Positions 1 through 9,428 are shown, numbered from the stretch's first letter. The stretch: 49,515 nt of DNA from Planctomycetota bacterium (GCA_029979005.1 JAPOIJ010000016.1:1-49515), one strand, 5' to 3'. Notes: generated from the sequence alone by a model not told the origin. Made by a program: numbers and translations.

Positions 1-341
1 ATCAAACTCTGTCATTTAATTCCAGTGCTACATCCTAACCTTCCCGCCTCTTCGAGGGGAGACCTTTACAGAAATTGACATCCGGAGCCATGACCAAATA
101 AAGAAGACATCGATCAGCGAAACTTACGTCTGGGATCACAGCAGTCCAACTCGGCTGACACCAAAAAACTTGGCTAAAACCCTAATCCAGGCTCAAGTAT
201 TCAGTAAATAGCATGCAGTAAAATTGCGATGACTTTCCCGCAATTGTCATCATTGAGTTGCAGACTCTGTATAGTTAATTCGTTAGATTAACTCTCTGTG
301 CTTTCCCTTTTCCAATCGCCACGCTAACCATAGGTTCCAAA
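1..341. other. non-coding upstream region of the CotH-like gene
   Basis: No convincing gene is seen. The short antisense frame at 283-492 is arginine- and tryptophan-rich and overlaps the start of the CotH-like gene, so it is not called. The only structure noticed is a pair of interleaved inverted repeats at 222-251 (annotated separately). No clear -35/-10 pair can be assigned. Confidence 0.6.
222..251. repeat. interleaved inverted repeats (pseudoknot-like geometry)
   Basis: AATTGCG (222-228) pairs with CGCAATT (239-245), while GATGAC (228-233), which starts at the end of the first arm, pairs with GTCATC (246-251) beyond it. The two stems are interleaved, as in an H-type pseudoknot, about 90 bases before the CotH-like start. 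Function is unknown and the short arms could be chance. Confidence 0.35.
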
Positions 342-1697
342 GTGAACGGCTACACCATCTGCACATCACTCTTTTTGTCAACAATCGCGCCTGTCCTTTT
401 GACTTTTGCCCAGGACGATGATGCATTTTGGAAATCAGTTTACGATGACAACCACGTCTTACAAATTGAAATAAAAATCTCACGTGAGTCATGGGAAGCC
501 ATGCAACCCAAACGAAATAACAGTGCCCGTAGAAAAGGGCGGTTAGACTTCGCCAATGAATTCGACTATGCCAGATCTGAAATCACAATTGATGGGCAGC
601 TATTTCCGGATGCTGGTCTGCGATTCAAAGGAAACTCTTCTTATCGCTCTTCTCGAAACAGCCTTAAAAAACCATTCAAGATCGATACGAATCGATTCAT
701 CAAAGGGCAAAAATTGCATGGTCGAACCAAACTGAATCTCTCCAATGCATTCCTTGACCCCGCTTACATGAAAGAAAAACTTGCCTACGAAGTGTATCGA
801 GCCGCCGGATTGCCAACACCAAAAACTGGGTGGGCCAATGTCGTCCTTTCTGTCGAAGGTCTTGCCGATAAAAAGCCGCTTGGAGTTTACGTCCTGATCG
901 AGCAGTTGGACGATCGATATTTAAAGGAGAACCTCCAGGGCGACCCTCAACAGAGTATTTTGACGAAACCGGAGTCGCTCGACGATTGGGTTTATTCAGG
1001 GAAGGATCTCGAAGCGTACCAGCAGTACAACATTAAAATTGGAAAAACGAACTCACAAACAATCCAACGCTTTGCGGAAATTATCCGGTTGATTGAACAA
1101 GCTGATGACCAAGAGTTTACTGATAAGATTCAAGACTATGTTGATTTGGAAATTTTGGCCGGATACTTGGCTGCTACGAGTTTGCTTGGCAACATCGACA
1201 GCTACATTGGCATGCCCCACAACTACTACTTATTACTCAATGACCCGCGAGACCAGCTGAAAATTCTACCTTGGGATGTCAATGAAGCATTCGGGACCTT
1301 TACCCTTTTCGCCCCGTGTGAGCAGATTGTCAAATGGGAAATCAACCGTCCGTGGGTCGCACGACGAAAATTGCTAGAGCGTTTGTTTGAGACTGAAGAA
1401 TTCCCCAAAATCTACCGTAACGCTTTGGCCGATTTAATGAAAAAAGCGTTTACCGAAAAACAGTTGTTTGCGCAGATCGATGAGTATAAAACTGCACTCA
1501 CACCCCTAATTCAAAAACTCGGAACGAGTGCGTTAGATTCGTTTGAAATGGGAATCGAAGGCGATGCCAGCGGACGAAACCTGGCTGTCGGACGTAAAAC
1601 GTTCGCGATCAAACCATTTGTAAGGCAGCGAATTGAATCGGTTAAATCTCAATTAGACGGAACCGATAAAGGAGTCTCGCTGTCGCGGCAACGTTAA
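342..1697 (+). CDS. CotH-kinase-family secreted protein
   Basis: A 451-residue protein of the CotH family, named after a spore-coat protein kinase; planctomycete members are mostly exported and of unproven substrate. A GTG start gives a hydrophobic N-terminus (residues 5-23) ending near FAQ, which looks like a signal peptide. Family-typical blocks are GLRFKGNSSY, LKKPFKIDTNRF, TKLNLSNAFLDP, the YVLIEQLDD segment and, near the middle, ILPWDVNEAFGTF, where the Asp and Asn of the WDxN-like motif are the expected nucleotide/metal ligands. Length is normal for a stand-alone CotH domain. It stands alone, convergent to the next gene. The family assignment is firm; kinase activity is inferred only. 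Confidence 0.85.
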   Translation: MNGYTICTSLFLSTIAPVLLTFAQDDDAFWKSVYDDNHVLQIEIKISRESWEAMQPKRNNSARRKGRLDFANEFDYARSEITIDGQLFPDAGLRFKGNSSYRSSRNSLKKPFKIDTNRFIKGQKLHGRTKLNLSNAFLDPAYMKEKLAYEVYRAAGLPTPKTGWANVVLSVEGLADKKPLGVYVLIEQLDDRYLKENLQGDPQQSILTKPESLDDWVYSGKDLEAYQQYNIKIGKTNSQTIQRFAEIIRLIEQADDQEFTDKIQDYVDLEILAGYLAATSLLGNIDSYIGMPHNYYLLLNDPRDQLKILPWDVNEAFGTFTLFAPCEQIVKWEINRPWVARRKLLERLFETEEFPKIYRNALADLMKKAFTEKQLFAQIDEYKTALTPLIQKLGTSALDSFEMGIEGDASGRNLAVGRKTFAIKPFVRQRIESVKSQLDGTDKGVSLSRQR

Positions 1698-1750
1698 CGC
1701 GGTACTCTCGATCAATCGAAAATCTTTACTTTAACCAATTAGATTCCTAT

Positions 1751-3109
1751 TCACTCTGCGCCTAATTCGACCAGCCGCTCACGTGCACTCGTCAATGCCT
1801 CCATAGCAATTTCGAAATACTCCGGACTATCATCCTGCAATAAATTTTGCAGATAGATTTCTGGATCATCAACCCACTGCTGGAAGGCTGACACGAAGAG
1901 GCCGACGAATTCGTAATCACAAGTTTGAAGGGAACGAATAAACGCTCGATTTGCCGCTGGAAAAACGGAACTCGGCACATCGCTGACAGAAGAGAGACCT
2001 AACAAACCCGCGTAAATGACAAACTTAGAGTGACTCTCGAGCATCTTTATCGCGAATTTAATTACTCCTTCGTCAACCGCCGCCAAGCGGGTAAGTGCAA
2101 ACATCGCCTTGGCTCGAATCTGATCGTTCCGATTTTCGAGTAACAAATTCAACTCATCGACGACTCCAGCATTCGCCTTCTTCATTGCTCCGGCATTATT
2201 GATTGCATTTAATAAAACTGCAGGATTGTCAGAACGCAGTTTATCAAGGAGAGCGGACAATTGCCGTGTATCACTGTCACTCGTCACCTGCAAATAACGC
2301 AGGCCAATGATTTGCTCACTGATCGAATTTTGAGCGACGGTCTCAAGCCACGCATTTTGATCCTGCGTTAACTTAGTAGCCCTGCCTTCTTGGGGGCGAA
2401 AAAAAGAGTCATTCGTTTTTAAAAGATATTTCAGTGATTTCTGAGCCGGCTTCTTAATCACCGAAGGTACAGCATCCAACCATGACCACGACGTCTCGCC
2501 ACGGGCCCAGGCCGACAGCGCCAATGCGTACGCAAGATCTTGTTGATCAAGAAAAGGACGCGGGAATGTCTCCCATTCTGTTGTATCCCAAAACAGCCCT
2601 TTTTCATTGACCAAATTAATTTGGCTCAGCGGCACACCAAGGCCAACACCCACCACTGCTAAATCAACAAATTCTGGCAGGTGATGATATTCAAATTTCT
2701 GCTGACATAACAAATCTCGAACCACGTGATGCACAACTGCTGCTGTGGTTAAAACAGGTTCATCGCTTAACTCCGTCGTTACGGTAATTTTTCGCGTTTC
2801 AGGATCATACTCGCCCGGCAAACTACCGAGTCCTTCACAAGATCCTCCCCCTCAGCCACCGCCGCCAGATTTTTTCAGCATCTGCGGTTCAACAACAAGC
2901 TGAACATCAGTCACATCGAAAGCCAAGTGGCCACCAACAAATTCAACAATTTGCTCGGGAGCTTGAAAAACACCAACCATGGAATGGAGACTTTGATAAG
3001 GCAGGAGAAATTTCTCCGCTCCCAGACAATCGGCTAAACGCTGCAGAGCGTGCTCAATTCTCGCCTTTTCCATGTCGGGCAAATTGGGAACTGTTTTAAA
3101 AAAAGCCAT
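1751..3109 (-). CDS. candidate selenoprotein: Gly/Cys motif with in-frame UGA, HEAT-like C-terminus
   Basis: Two open frames, 2852-3109 and 1751-2821, lie in the same reading frame and are separated by a single TGA (2852-2854) and ten sense codons (GGGSCEGLGS). Reading TGA as selenocysteine gives one 452-residue protein with the motif GGGGUGGGSC (U86, C91). The N-terminal part is predicted helical plus an EFVGGHLAFDVTDV segment. After the motif comes LPGEYDPETRKITV and a helix with HHVVRD (127-132), at a place resembling a decayed HExxH site. Residues ~280-450 look like HEAT-type helical repeats. ATG at 3109 is chosen because an upstream extension to 3280 would cover a perfect 12-bp inverted repeat. 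A hairpin follows the UGA directly. Function is unknown. A nonsense mutation or sequencing error is the main alternative. Confidence 0.55.
2801..2846 (-). promoter_or_regulatory. candidate bacterial SECIS hairpin after in-frame UGA
   Basis: In the mRNA of the UGA-interrupted gene, AGGATC (2846-2841) pairs with GATCCT (2806-2801) and, inside it, ACTCG (2831-2827) pairs with CGAGT (2813-2809). The apical loop starts about 26 bases after the UGA and contains G and GU; an alternative inner stem is CTCGG/CCGGG with a 7-base loop. Bacterial SECIS elements are hairpins in the coding region just 3' of UGA with the apical loop roughly 16-37 bases away and a G in the loop, so the geometry fits. Pairing was read by eye, not folded by computer. 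Confidence 0.45.
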
Positions 3110-3153
3110 GTTTACGAACCCGTTAATTATCTGCCGAAAACCTGAACATACAG

Positions 3154-3189
3154 AATTATTTAATTTGTGGCGAGTTGAATTAAATAATT
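3154..3189. repeat. perfect 12-bp inverted repeat between kinase and UGA-containing gene
   Basis: AATTATTTAATT (3154-3165) is exactly complementary to AATTAAATAATT (3178-3189), with a 12-base spacer. It lies between the end of the kinase gene (3308) and the start of the UGA-containing gene (3109), both on the minus strand. It may be a transcription attenuator or an operator for the downstream gene; the stem has no G-C pair, so it is a poor intrinsic terminator. Confidence 0.6.
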
Positions 3190-3307
3190 GAACCCAATCG
3201 GTACTGACGAATTTCGGCGCTGTTGGTTCGCCAAATTTTATCGACACTTCGAAACTTATCACGCCTAAGACAAAACTCATTCAAACGAATCGAAACAGGT
3301 TCATTGT

Positions 3308-5491
3308 CTAGAGATCGTGTGAAAGGGCATCAACTCGAGCGACTAAAATCCAGGGTAATGCTTTAAATCGAGCGAAAACCAGTACGTCGCTGTCGTCGAC
3401 GACAAAGCCCGAAGTCGTCCCTTTCCTCGCGTGAGTCTCAAGTTCTGGAATTCCCAGAACGCCAAGTGCCTTCGTTTTATTTCCACTCATGGAAAGCGCC
3501 GACTTACGCCCTTTCTCCTCTGAACTAACCAAGACTCGTCCTGCATCATCCAGCAACCACGTTTCTTTCACACCGGCAATTTCCGGAATGTCCATCTCGT
3601 CAATGACCGTATCCATTGAAATATCGAGGCCAGCCACTCCCAGTAATTTGCCAGATCGATCATAGATCGGCTGATTGCAGGGCATTAAATAACCTGTCCC
3701 TGATGCATCGGGATAAATATCCCCCCAGATCGCGCCGTGTTTTGAAAGGTTCGAAACGTACCAAGGCCTTTTCCGAGGATCGTAGTCAGGCGGGTATTTT
3801 TCATTTGCGGGATAATTAATCATTACCCCATTTTCGAGTCCGACGTACGCCCAGTGGATTGGAGTACCCTCCCTGAGAATTGTATCCGCTTGACTTTTAT
3901 CAAGCTCGCTCGCGTCAATGCGCGCACTGCGTAACGCCGCATCACGCAAGACGTACTGCAATCCTCCTAATTGAAACACTTGATCCTGCACTTCAGGCAT
4001 CTTAACGTCAGGGGCCAAGACAACAACGCAATGATCAAAACTCGCTCGCTGCTGATATCGTTGAACCTCCACGAGATCAGCCGGGGGATTCGACCCTTTT
4101 AGATCCGCAGGTTCAATTATTCGATAGGGCTCAACCGGCGCGTGCTCAAGCTGTTCACGACTAGATGTCGAAATTCCCTCCAACAAGCCTTCCACGCGGA
4201 ATAGCAAGGAATCGAACTCATGCACTCTCTGATTAACCTTCGCAACTAAGTCGGCGAGTGTCTGCCCACGCGTCGAAGAAAGACGCTCGGCTTCGAGTCC
4301 GCGATACAAGCTGATCGTCGAAACGGCCGCAGCCATTGAAATAACAATCAACAGGGTCAACATTACCGCGACAGGATGACGCTGCACCCGACGCCACACA
4401 GATCGAACTAAATTATCAGGCCTTGCATGGACTTCCTCTCCATGAACATATCGTCGCAAGTCGTCTGAAAAACTTTGGACAGAAGCATAGCGATCTAAAG
4501 GATCTTTCGCCGTCGCTCGATCAACAATCGCCTGTAATGCAAGCGGTACGGTTTCACTTTGTTTCGCTTTGGGAAAGGAATCGCGAATTCCGGCGGGAAC
4601 TTTATCCAGCAATTCACTCATATTTTCTATTTCACGCGGGGCTGTAAATGTGAGCATTTCAAATAAGACCATGCCGAGTGAAAACTGATCACTTTTCGGG
4701 CCGACGTTTTTTCCAATTGCCTGCTCGGGCGACATATACTTTGGCGTTCCCATCATCGCGCCCACTTGCGTTTTCATACCGTCGTTGACGGTTGAAATAT
4801 CCGCCAACCCGGCTTTCGCTTCCAAACCGCCGTTGGCGGATTCATCATCCGGCTCATCCAGCAGACGCGCAATCCCCCAATCCATGACATACACTTCACC
4901 ATAAGCGCCAATCATCAAATTGTCGGGTTTCAAGTCACGGTGGATCACTCCGCGACTGTGACTGTAGGAAATCGCATCACAAACTCTCAAAAAGTGTTCA
5001 ATACGACCAATCTGACCGTGCCGTTCGTGGTCATAGTCTGAAGTCCCCAACACGGCTGAGCATTGTTTTACATACTCTGCAAATGTAATTCCGCGGATCA
5101 ACTTCATCGTTAGCGCGGGGCTACCCTGATTCGTCTCCTCCAGCCCGTAAACGGGAATTACATTCGGATGGGAAAGCTGCGCAGTGACCTGCGCTTCACG
5201 TACAAAGCGAGCCAAACCTACGTCGGCTTCACTCGAAAGGACCTTCACAGCAACTTCGCGATTCAACATACCGTCTCGCGCAGCAAATACTTCGCCCATC
5301 CCGCCCTGGCCCAATCTCGAAACGAGGGCAAAGCGGCCTTCCAGTGGACGGATAGCATCAGCCGACGCTCCAGCAAGTTCGGCCAAATTTTTACTGGATG
5401 TATCGCCCAGCCCATGGGCAACGGTTACTTCCTCGAGCTCGCCAGGAGAAGCATCAAGCGTTTTTTCAAATTCATCGTCAGTAGTATTCAC
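3308..5491 (-). CDS. membrane Ser/Thr protein kinase with C-terminal Cache-like sensor
   Basis: A 727-residue Hanks-type kinase (PknB family). Visible motifs: glycine loop GQGGMGEVF (61-69), catalytic lysine K83 in AVKVL, HRDLKPDN (184-191), DWG in place of DFG (204-206), GTPKYMSPEQA (249-258). One membrane segment spans ~374-396. The remaining ~330 residues lie outside the cytoplasm and resemble a dCache sensor, with a YPPDYDPRKRPWY segment, DIYPDASGTGYL and a GVAGLDISMDTV strand typical of the second Cache half. Ligand binding outside would thus be coupled to phosphorylation inside. The start is GTG. The gene stands alone and no substrate is evident nearby. Kinase and topology calls are strong; the sensor call comes from sequence pattern. 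Confidence 0.9.
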   Translation of the reverse strand: MNTTDDEFEKTLDASPGELEEVTVAHGLGDTSSKNLAELAGASADAIRPLEGRFALVSRLGQGGMGEVFAARDGMLNREVAVKVLSSEADVGLARFVREAQVTAQLSHPNVIPVYGLEETNQGSPALTMKLIRGITFAEYVKQCSAVLGTSDYDHERHGQIGRIEHFLRVCDAISYSHSRGVIHRDLKPDNLMIGAYGEVYVMDWGIARLLDEPDDESANGGLEAKAGLADISTVNDGMKTQVGAMMGTPKYMSPEQAIGKNVGPKSDQFSLGMVLFEMLTFTAPREIENMSELLDKVPAGIRDSFPKAKQSETVPLALQAIVDRATAKDPLDRYASVQSFSDDLRRYVHGEEVHARPDNLVRSVWRRVQRHPVAVMLTLLIVISMAAAVSTISLYRGLEAERLSSTRGQTLADLVAKVNQRVHEFDSLLFRVEGLLEGISTSSREQLEHAPVEPYRIIEPADLKGSNPPADLVEVQRYQQRASFDHCVVVLAPDVKMPEVQDQVFQLGGLQYVLRDAALRSARIDASELDKSQADTILREGTPIHWAYVGLENGVMINYPANEKYPPDYDPRKRPWYVSNLSKHGAIWGDIYPDASGTGYLMPCNQPIYDRSGKLLGVAGLDISMDTVIDEMDIPEIAGVKETWLLDDAGRVLVSSEEKGRKSALSMSGNKTKALGVLGIPELETHARKGTTSGFVVDDSDVLVFARFKALPWILVARVDALSHDL

Positions 5492-5812
5492 AAACAGTCC
5501 ATCTCATCTTGCGCGGCAGATTTTAAAAAAGAGATCGAAACGGTACTTCAAATTTTCTGGCAGTTGAGTTCGCTGACGCCAGTTGCAACAATTGTCGAAA
5601 CATAATAATACTTAATCTTCAATCGCTACGTGTCCACATCGCGGCAGCCAAAAACCACACCAACCGCATATTCGATAATACCGAAAATGATGCGGGAAAA
5701 CATCAAGTCGTTAAGTGAATTAGCTCCCATAGCCAACTCAAAGCGTCAATTCAGGGTCAATAATTTCTATCGAGATGCGCTCCTCTTAATAGTCTCAACC
5801 AAAAATAAAAAA
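5492..5812. other. divergent intergenic region, kinase / spermidine-synthase-like gene
   Basis: Holds the promoters of two divergent genes. A GTG-started frame could extend the + strand gene upstream to 5630, but the extension is basic, low in recognisable structure and reaches into the promoter region, so the ATG at 5813 is preferred. A CTGGC/GCCAG inverted repeat occurs near 5561-5586. No clear promoter consensus was identified. Confidence 0.5.
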
Positions 5813-8068
5813 ATGGCTGACCAAAATAGCTCTTCAAAGTCACTTGATGAAGATGTTCAAGCGATCCCTGATACTCGACCTGTTCAGGATCTAAGCATAA
5901 ATCCTGAAAAGGATTCTAAAGTCGCTTTGTTATTTAGCATCTGGTGCGCAATTGCAATTCTGCTTTCAGCGTTTCTGGTCTTTCAAATACAACCTGTTTT
6001 CTCAAAGATGATCCTCCCGTGGTTTGGCGGGAGCCCCGCAGTCTGGACAGCCTGTCTGATGTTTTTTCAGCTGACGTTGCTTGCCGGATACGCTTATGCA
6101 TTCTCAATCAACCGGTTACTTCCAATTAAAGGGCAAGCCATCGCGCATCTTGTACTGGTATTTGCCTCATTGCTATTCCTTCCAATCATCCCCGCTGATT
6201 CTGCGAAACCGATTGACGGAACCTTCCCAATATTACGAATACTCTGGGTTCTCATTTCAACCATTGGCTTGCCCTACTTTCTGCTTTCTTCGACGGCGCC
6301 CCTTTTCCAGGCTTGGTATGCGGCAAAACTGCCGGGAAGAACCCCTTATCGGCTATACGCTTTATCCAATGCCGGCTCACTTGTAGCTCTGCTGAGTTTT
6401 CCATTCCTCATAGAACCAACGATGAGCAGTACCTTACAAGCTTACGCTTGGTCTGCGGGCTTGGTAACCTTTGGCGTATTCACGGGGTTAATGACCGTGA
6501 TCATTCTTCGCACGAATAATGACCCACTCATTCCCGAACCCGATACACGATTAAACGAAACCACAAACGAAGATGAATCGAAAGTCACCTTCAATAATTG
6601 GCTCGTCTGGATTTCACTATCCGCGATTGGCTCTTTCACACTTCTCTCTATCTCTAACTACCTGAGCCAGGAACTCACGGTTTCACCACTGATGTGGGTT
6701 CTCCCTCTGAGCCTTTACCTCATTACTTTCATCATTAATTTCGATCGTCCCCAATGGTACAACCGCCATGCCTGGGCCATCGCGAGCCTCGTTAGCATTT
6801 TCGCCTTCGCTTCACTAAAGAATGAAAAACTGACTGAGCGATTTGACGCGTTGTTTGATAATCTGGGCCTTGAACTGTCGATTGGTGATTACGAGTATGA
6901 CGTTTTGGTTCAATCCAGTTTTGCATTGGCCTCTTTATTCTTTATCTGCATGATCGCACACGGCGAACTTGTTCGAAATAAACCAGCGGCCAACCGGCTC
7001 ACTAGTTTTTATATGGCGATGGCGACTGGTGGAGCGATTGGCGGCATGACGGTCGCAATCCTTTGCCCATACTTTTTCAAAACATTTTTCGAAACTCCAC
7101 TTACGCTGATCCTTGGCCTGATACTCACCCTCTGGATAATTTGCCAAACTGGATTTCACAAAAAACTGCCGGCATCGACCGGAACTAGAATTGCCTGCGC
7201 CGTCATTGGCCTCTATCTCTTTGTCATCATTCTCAAGTGTGAATGGAGTGGGGTGAATGAAGACACGTTTGCCAAATATCGAAATTTTTACGGAACACTT
7301 CGCGTCGACATAGAGAACTTTGGCGACAGTGAACTACAGGGCTATGGATTGTATCACGGGAATACTTTCCACGGATTTCAGTTCACTGACCCTGAATTGC
7401 GCAGCCAACCCACGACATACTACGCGCACAGCAGCGGCTTGGGAGCAGCCTTCCAATACCTTCAGGACAATAACGAATCGTTGCGGGTGGGAATCGTTGG
7501 CCTTGGGACAGGAACCACGGCCACCTACAGCAGAGAGAACGACTACTTCCATTTTTATGAGATAAATCCGCTCGTGATAAAAATCGCGAAAAACACTTTC
7601 TCGTATCTCAACGATTGCAAAGGAAAAACAGAAACGACACTCGCCGATGCAAGAATTGCAATGGAGCGTGAGGAAGACCAAAAATACAATCTAGTTGTTT
7701 TAGACGCATTTAGTGGCGATGGAATTCCTGCTCACCTTTTAACGCTCGAAGCGTTTGACGTTTACAAAAAACATCTCGCTCCCAACGGAATCGTGGCGGT
7801 GCACATTAGCAATCGCTATTTAAACCTATTTCCGGTCGTCGCCGGAATCGCAGGCCATCACAATCTTGAAATGGTATATATCGAATACATCCCCGATGAC
7901 GATAGTGGAATGGAAGAAGCCTCATCCGATTGGATACTTCTAACCAACAACCAGGATTTCATTAAAGACGAAGACGTTCAGGCTATTTCTCAGGATCCCC
8001 GCAACTGGTACCGATCGCCAATTGAATGGACGGATCAGTACAGCAACCTTATCGAAGTTATGAAATAA
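5813..8068 (+). CDS. fused membrane / spermidine-synthase-like protein
   Basis: A 751-residue protein in two parts. The N-terminal ~520 residues are hydrophobic with about a dozen membrane segments and include the family-typical WFGGSPAVWTACLMFFQ stretch near the start. The C-terminal ~200 residues form a Rossmann methyltransferase/aminopropyltransferase-like domain with VGIVGLGTGTTATY (~residue 560), an acidic FYEINP after it and LDAFSGDGIPAHLLT (~632), where Asp and the SGDGIP loop match the catalytic region of polyamine synthases. Such fusions are common in planctomycetes and proteobacteria; their reaction is unproven, so spermidine production should not be assumed. It stands alone between non-coding regions. 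Confidence 0.85.
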   Translation: MADQNSSSKSLDEDVQAIPDTRPVQDLSINPEKDSKVALLFSIWCAIAILLSAFLVFQIQPVFSKMILPWFGGSPAVWTACLMFFQLTLLAGYAYAFSINRLLPIKGQAIAHLVLVFASLLFLPIIPADSAKPIDGTFPILRILWVLISTIGLPYFLLSSTAPLFQAWYAAKLPGRTPYRLYALSNAGSLVALLSFPFLIEPTMSSTLQAYAWSAGLVTFGVFTGLMTVIILRTNNDPLIPEPDTRLNETTNEDESKVTFNNWLVWISLSAIGSFTLLSISNYLSQELTVSPLMWVLPLSLYLITFIINFDRPQWYNRHAWAIASLVSIFAFASLKNEKLTERFDALFDNLGLELSIGDYEYDVLVQSSFALASLFFICMIAHGELVRNKPAANRLTSFYMAMATGGAIGGMTVAILCPYFFKTFFETPLTLILGLILTLWIICQTGFHKKLPASTGTRIACAVIGLYLFVIILKCEWSGVNEDTFAKYRNFYGTLRVDIENFGDSELQGYGLYHGNTFHGFQFTDPELRSQPTTYYAHSSGLGAAFQYLQDNNESLRVGIVGLGTGTTATYSRENDYFHFYEINPLVIKIAKNTFSYLNDCKGKTETTLADARIAMEREEDQKYNLVVLDAFSGDGIPAHLLTLEAFDVYKKHLAPNGIVAVHISNRYLNLFPVVAGIAGHHNLEMVYIEYIPDDDSGMEEASSDWILLTNNQDFIKDEDVQAISQDPRNWYRSPIEWTDQYSNLIEVMK

Positions 8069-8463
8069 TCTGTACCCGCGGATCTTTGCGGAAAATATCT
8101 AACGGGCAATCCACTACAGCGCCGCAGTAAGAGTAGCAAACACACCCAACACCTTCACTCGCTTCGACACCTTCCCTCATTGGTTCCTGATTCTAAGGTG
8201 CCGCAAAACACCCTGCCAAACTGGCTCCCTTTCCTGTTTGGCCGTACGGTTTATTGCATACTTTTCCAAAGCAAAATTGAGCTGGAAAATCTAAAACCCT
8301 TCCCCTAGCGTTATTGATTTCTCTGCTTCAAGTCGGCCGTGAAAAATCTGGGGGAACTAATTTCCTTAAAATTCGCCCCTGGGACGTAGGGCAATCTGGT
8401 TCATGAAGATAGATTTTATGTTAACATTCGATTTCGATTCTCCGACCGCCATCAAACGTGACC
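8069..8463. other. non-coding region before the pseudopilus operon
   Basis: About 390 bases without a convincing gene on either strand. It should contain the terminator of the upstream gene and the promoter of the GspF-like operon; neither a strong hairpin with a T tract nor a clear consensus promoter could be picked out by eye. Confidence 0.5.
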
Positions 8464-9426
8464 ATGAATCAAACCAAAATCGATCAACTTAGGAATGACT
8501 TGCGAGCCGCAATTCTGGTCGACGCTCCGATCTTCGATAAGACCGAGATCAATCTGAAACAACAGCTCGCGACTGATGGAGTTGCTGATGAAAACCTTCT
8601 AAGTCGATGGCATGCCAATCAGCAACGGCTCAAGGGTGAGCAGCAAGTTGCCATTGAAAAAGAATCGAATCGCGGACAAACCGAGCCGTTTTTGAGTATC
8701 CGTTATCAAGCCGCCATTCGGGCGTTCGAGATTCTCGATGAGACTCCTCCCATCCTCGATTGTCTGGCAGTCAAAAACACCGCCAAAACTGAGATAAAAC
8801 AGGTTACTCGTCGGCCGATGCATTATCTCTGTTTAGTTTTGATAGCAACATTGGTCAGCTTGACCATTTTCAAAATGAAAGTTCTTTCTGTCGTAGACGA
8901 CTTACGAGCGGACATTGCGTTAACCAGTCAGGAAGAACCACCTCCCAGTTTCGAACACGCTACTTCACAAGACGTCTTATTCTTTGGAATCGCGACTGTC
9001 ATCCTACTTTTTATGGGATGGCTTATCTTTGGTGGCATTCAAAAACTTACCATGCGAATTGGCGGCTCCCGCTACATTAACTTTCGCACATCGGCCACTG
9101 TCGTTGAAATGACGCGGTTACTGATTAATGGGAAATTGGAACCTGTCAAAGCCGCTTGTTTAAGCATGGACTTGAGTGGCATCGAGAACAGCTTTCGAAA
9201 TGAACTCACTGCCTCCCTCGCCTCTGCCACTGATGAAATGAAACTCATTTCAACCCGTGCTTACTACACAACTGCCGCCGCACTTAAATTTGACAACATT
9301 GCAAACGAACGTACTCGAGTTACGGTCATTGGCATTGGTGGACTCATTGCAACTGCATCCATCCTGCTATATTGCGCGCCTCCATTGATTGCCGTTGCGC
9401 AAGATCTTGTGAAAGCAACGTATTAA
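8464..9426 (+). CDS. GspF-like membrane protein, first of three
   Basis: A 320-residue protein with three hydrophobic segments (~114-134, ~170-190 and near the C-terminus, ~285-308), the pattern of GspF/PilC inner-membrane platform proteins of type II secretion and type IV pili. The final stretch, RVTVIGIGGLIATASILLYC followed by a short tail, fits the last GspF helix. Sequence conservation is low, and the call rests on topology plus two GspF-like neighbours 2 and ~50 bases downstream. A GTG six bases upstream (8458) is an alternative start; ATG is preferred. It probably works with the adjacent pseudopilins at the inner membrane. Confidence 0.55.
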   Translation: MNQTKIDQLRNDLRAAILVDAPIFDKTEINLKQQLATDGVADENLLSRWHANQQRLKGEQQVAIEKESNRGQTEPFLSIRYQAAIRAFEILDETPPILDCLAVKNTAKTEIKQVTRRPMHYLCLVLIATLVSLTIFKMKVLSVVDDLRADIALTSQEEPPPSFEHATSQDVLFFGIATVILLFMGWLIFGGIQKLTMRIGGSRYINFRTSATVVEMTRLLINGKLEPVKAACLSMDLSGIENSFRNELTASLASATDEMKLISTRAYYTTAAALKFDNIANERTRVTVIGIGGLIATASILLYCAPPLIAVAQDLVKATY

Positions 9427-9428
9427 CA

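Noticed and set aside
1751-2821. Treating the minus strand frame 1751-2821 as a separate gene with TTG start
   Set aside because: The upstream frame ends in the same reading frame only 30 bases away in a Gly/Cys motif; one interrupted gene explains both parts better.
5530-5600. TGGCAG-type sequence as a sigma-54 promoter in front of the spermidine-synthase-like gene
   Set aside because: The GG to GC spacing does not fit (CG instead of GC at the -12 position).
5168-5605. Two overlapping + strand frames of 145 and 127 residues
   Set aside because: They are antisense to the N-terminal kinase domain, whose motifs are unmistakable; compositions are Ser/Arg-rich and no family is recognised.
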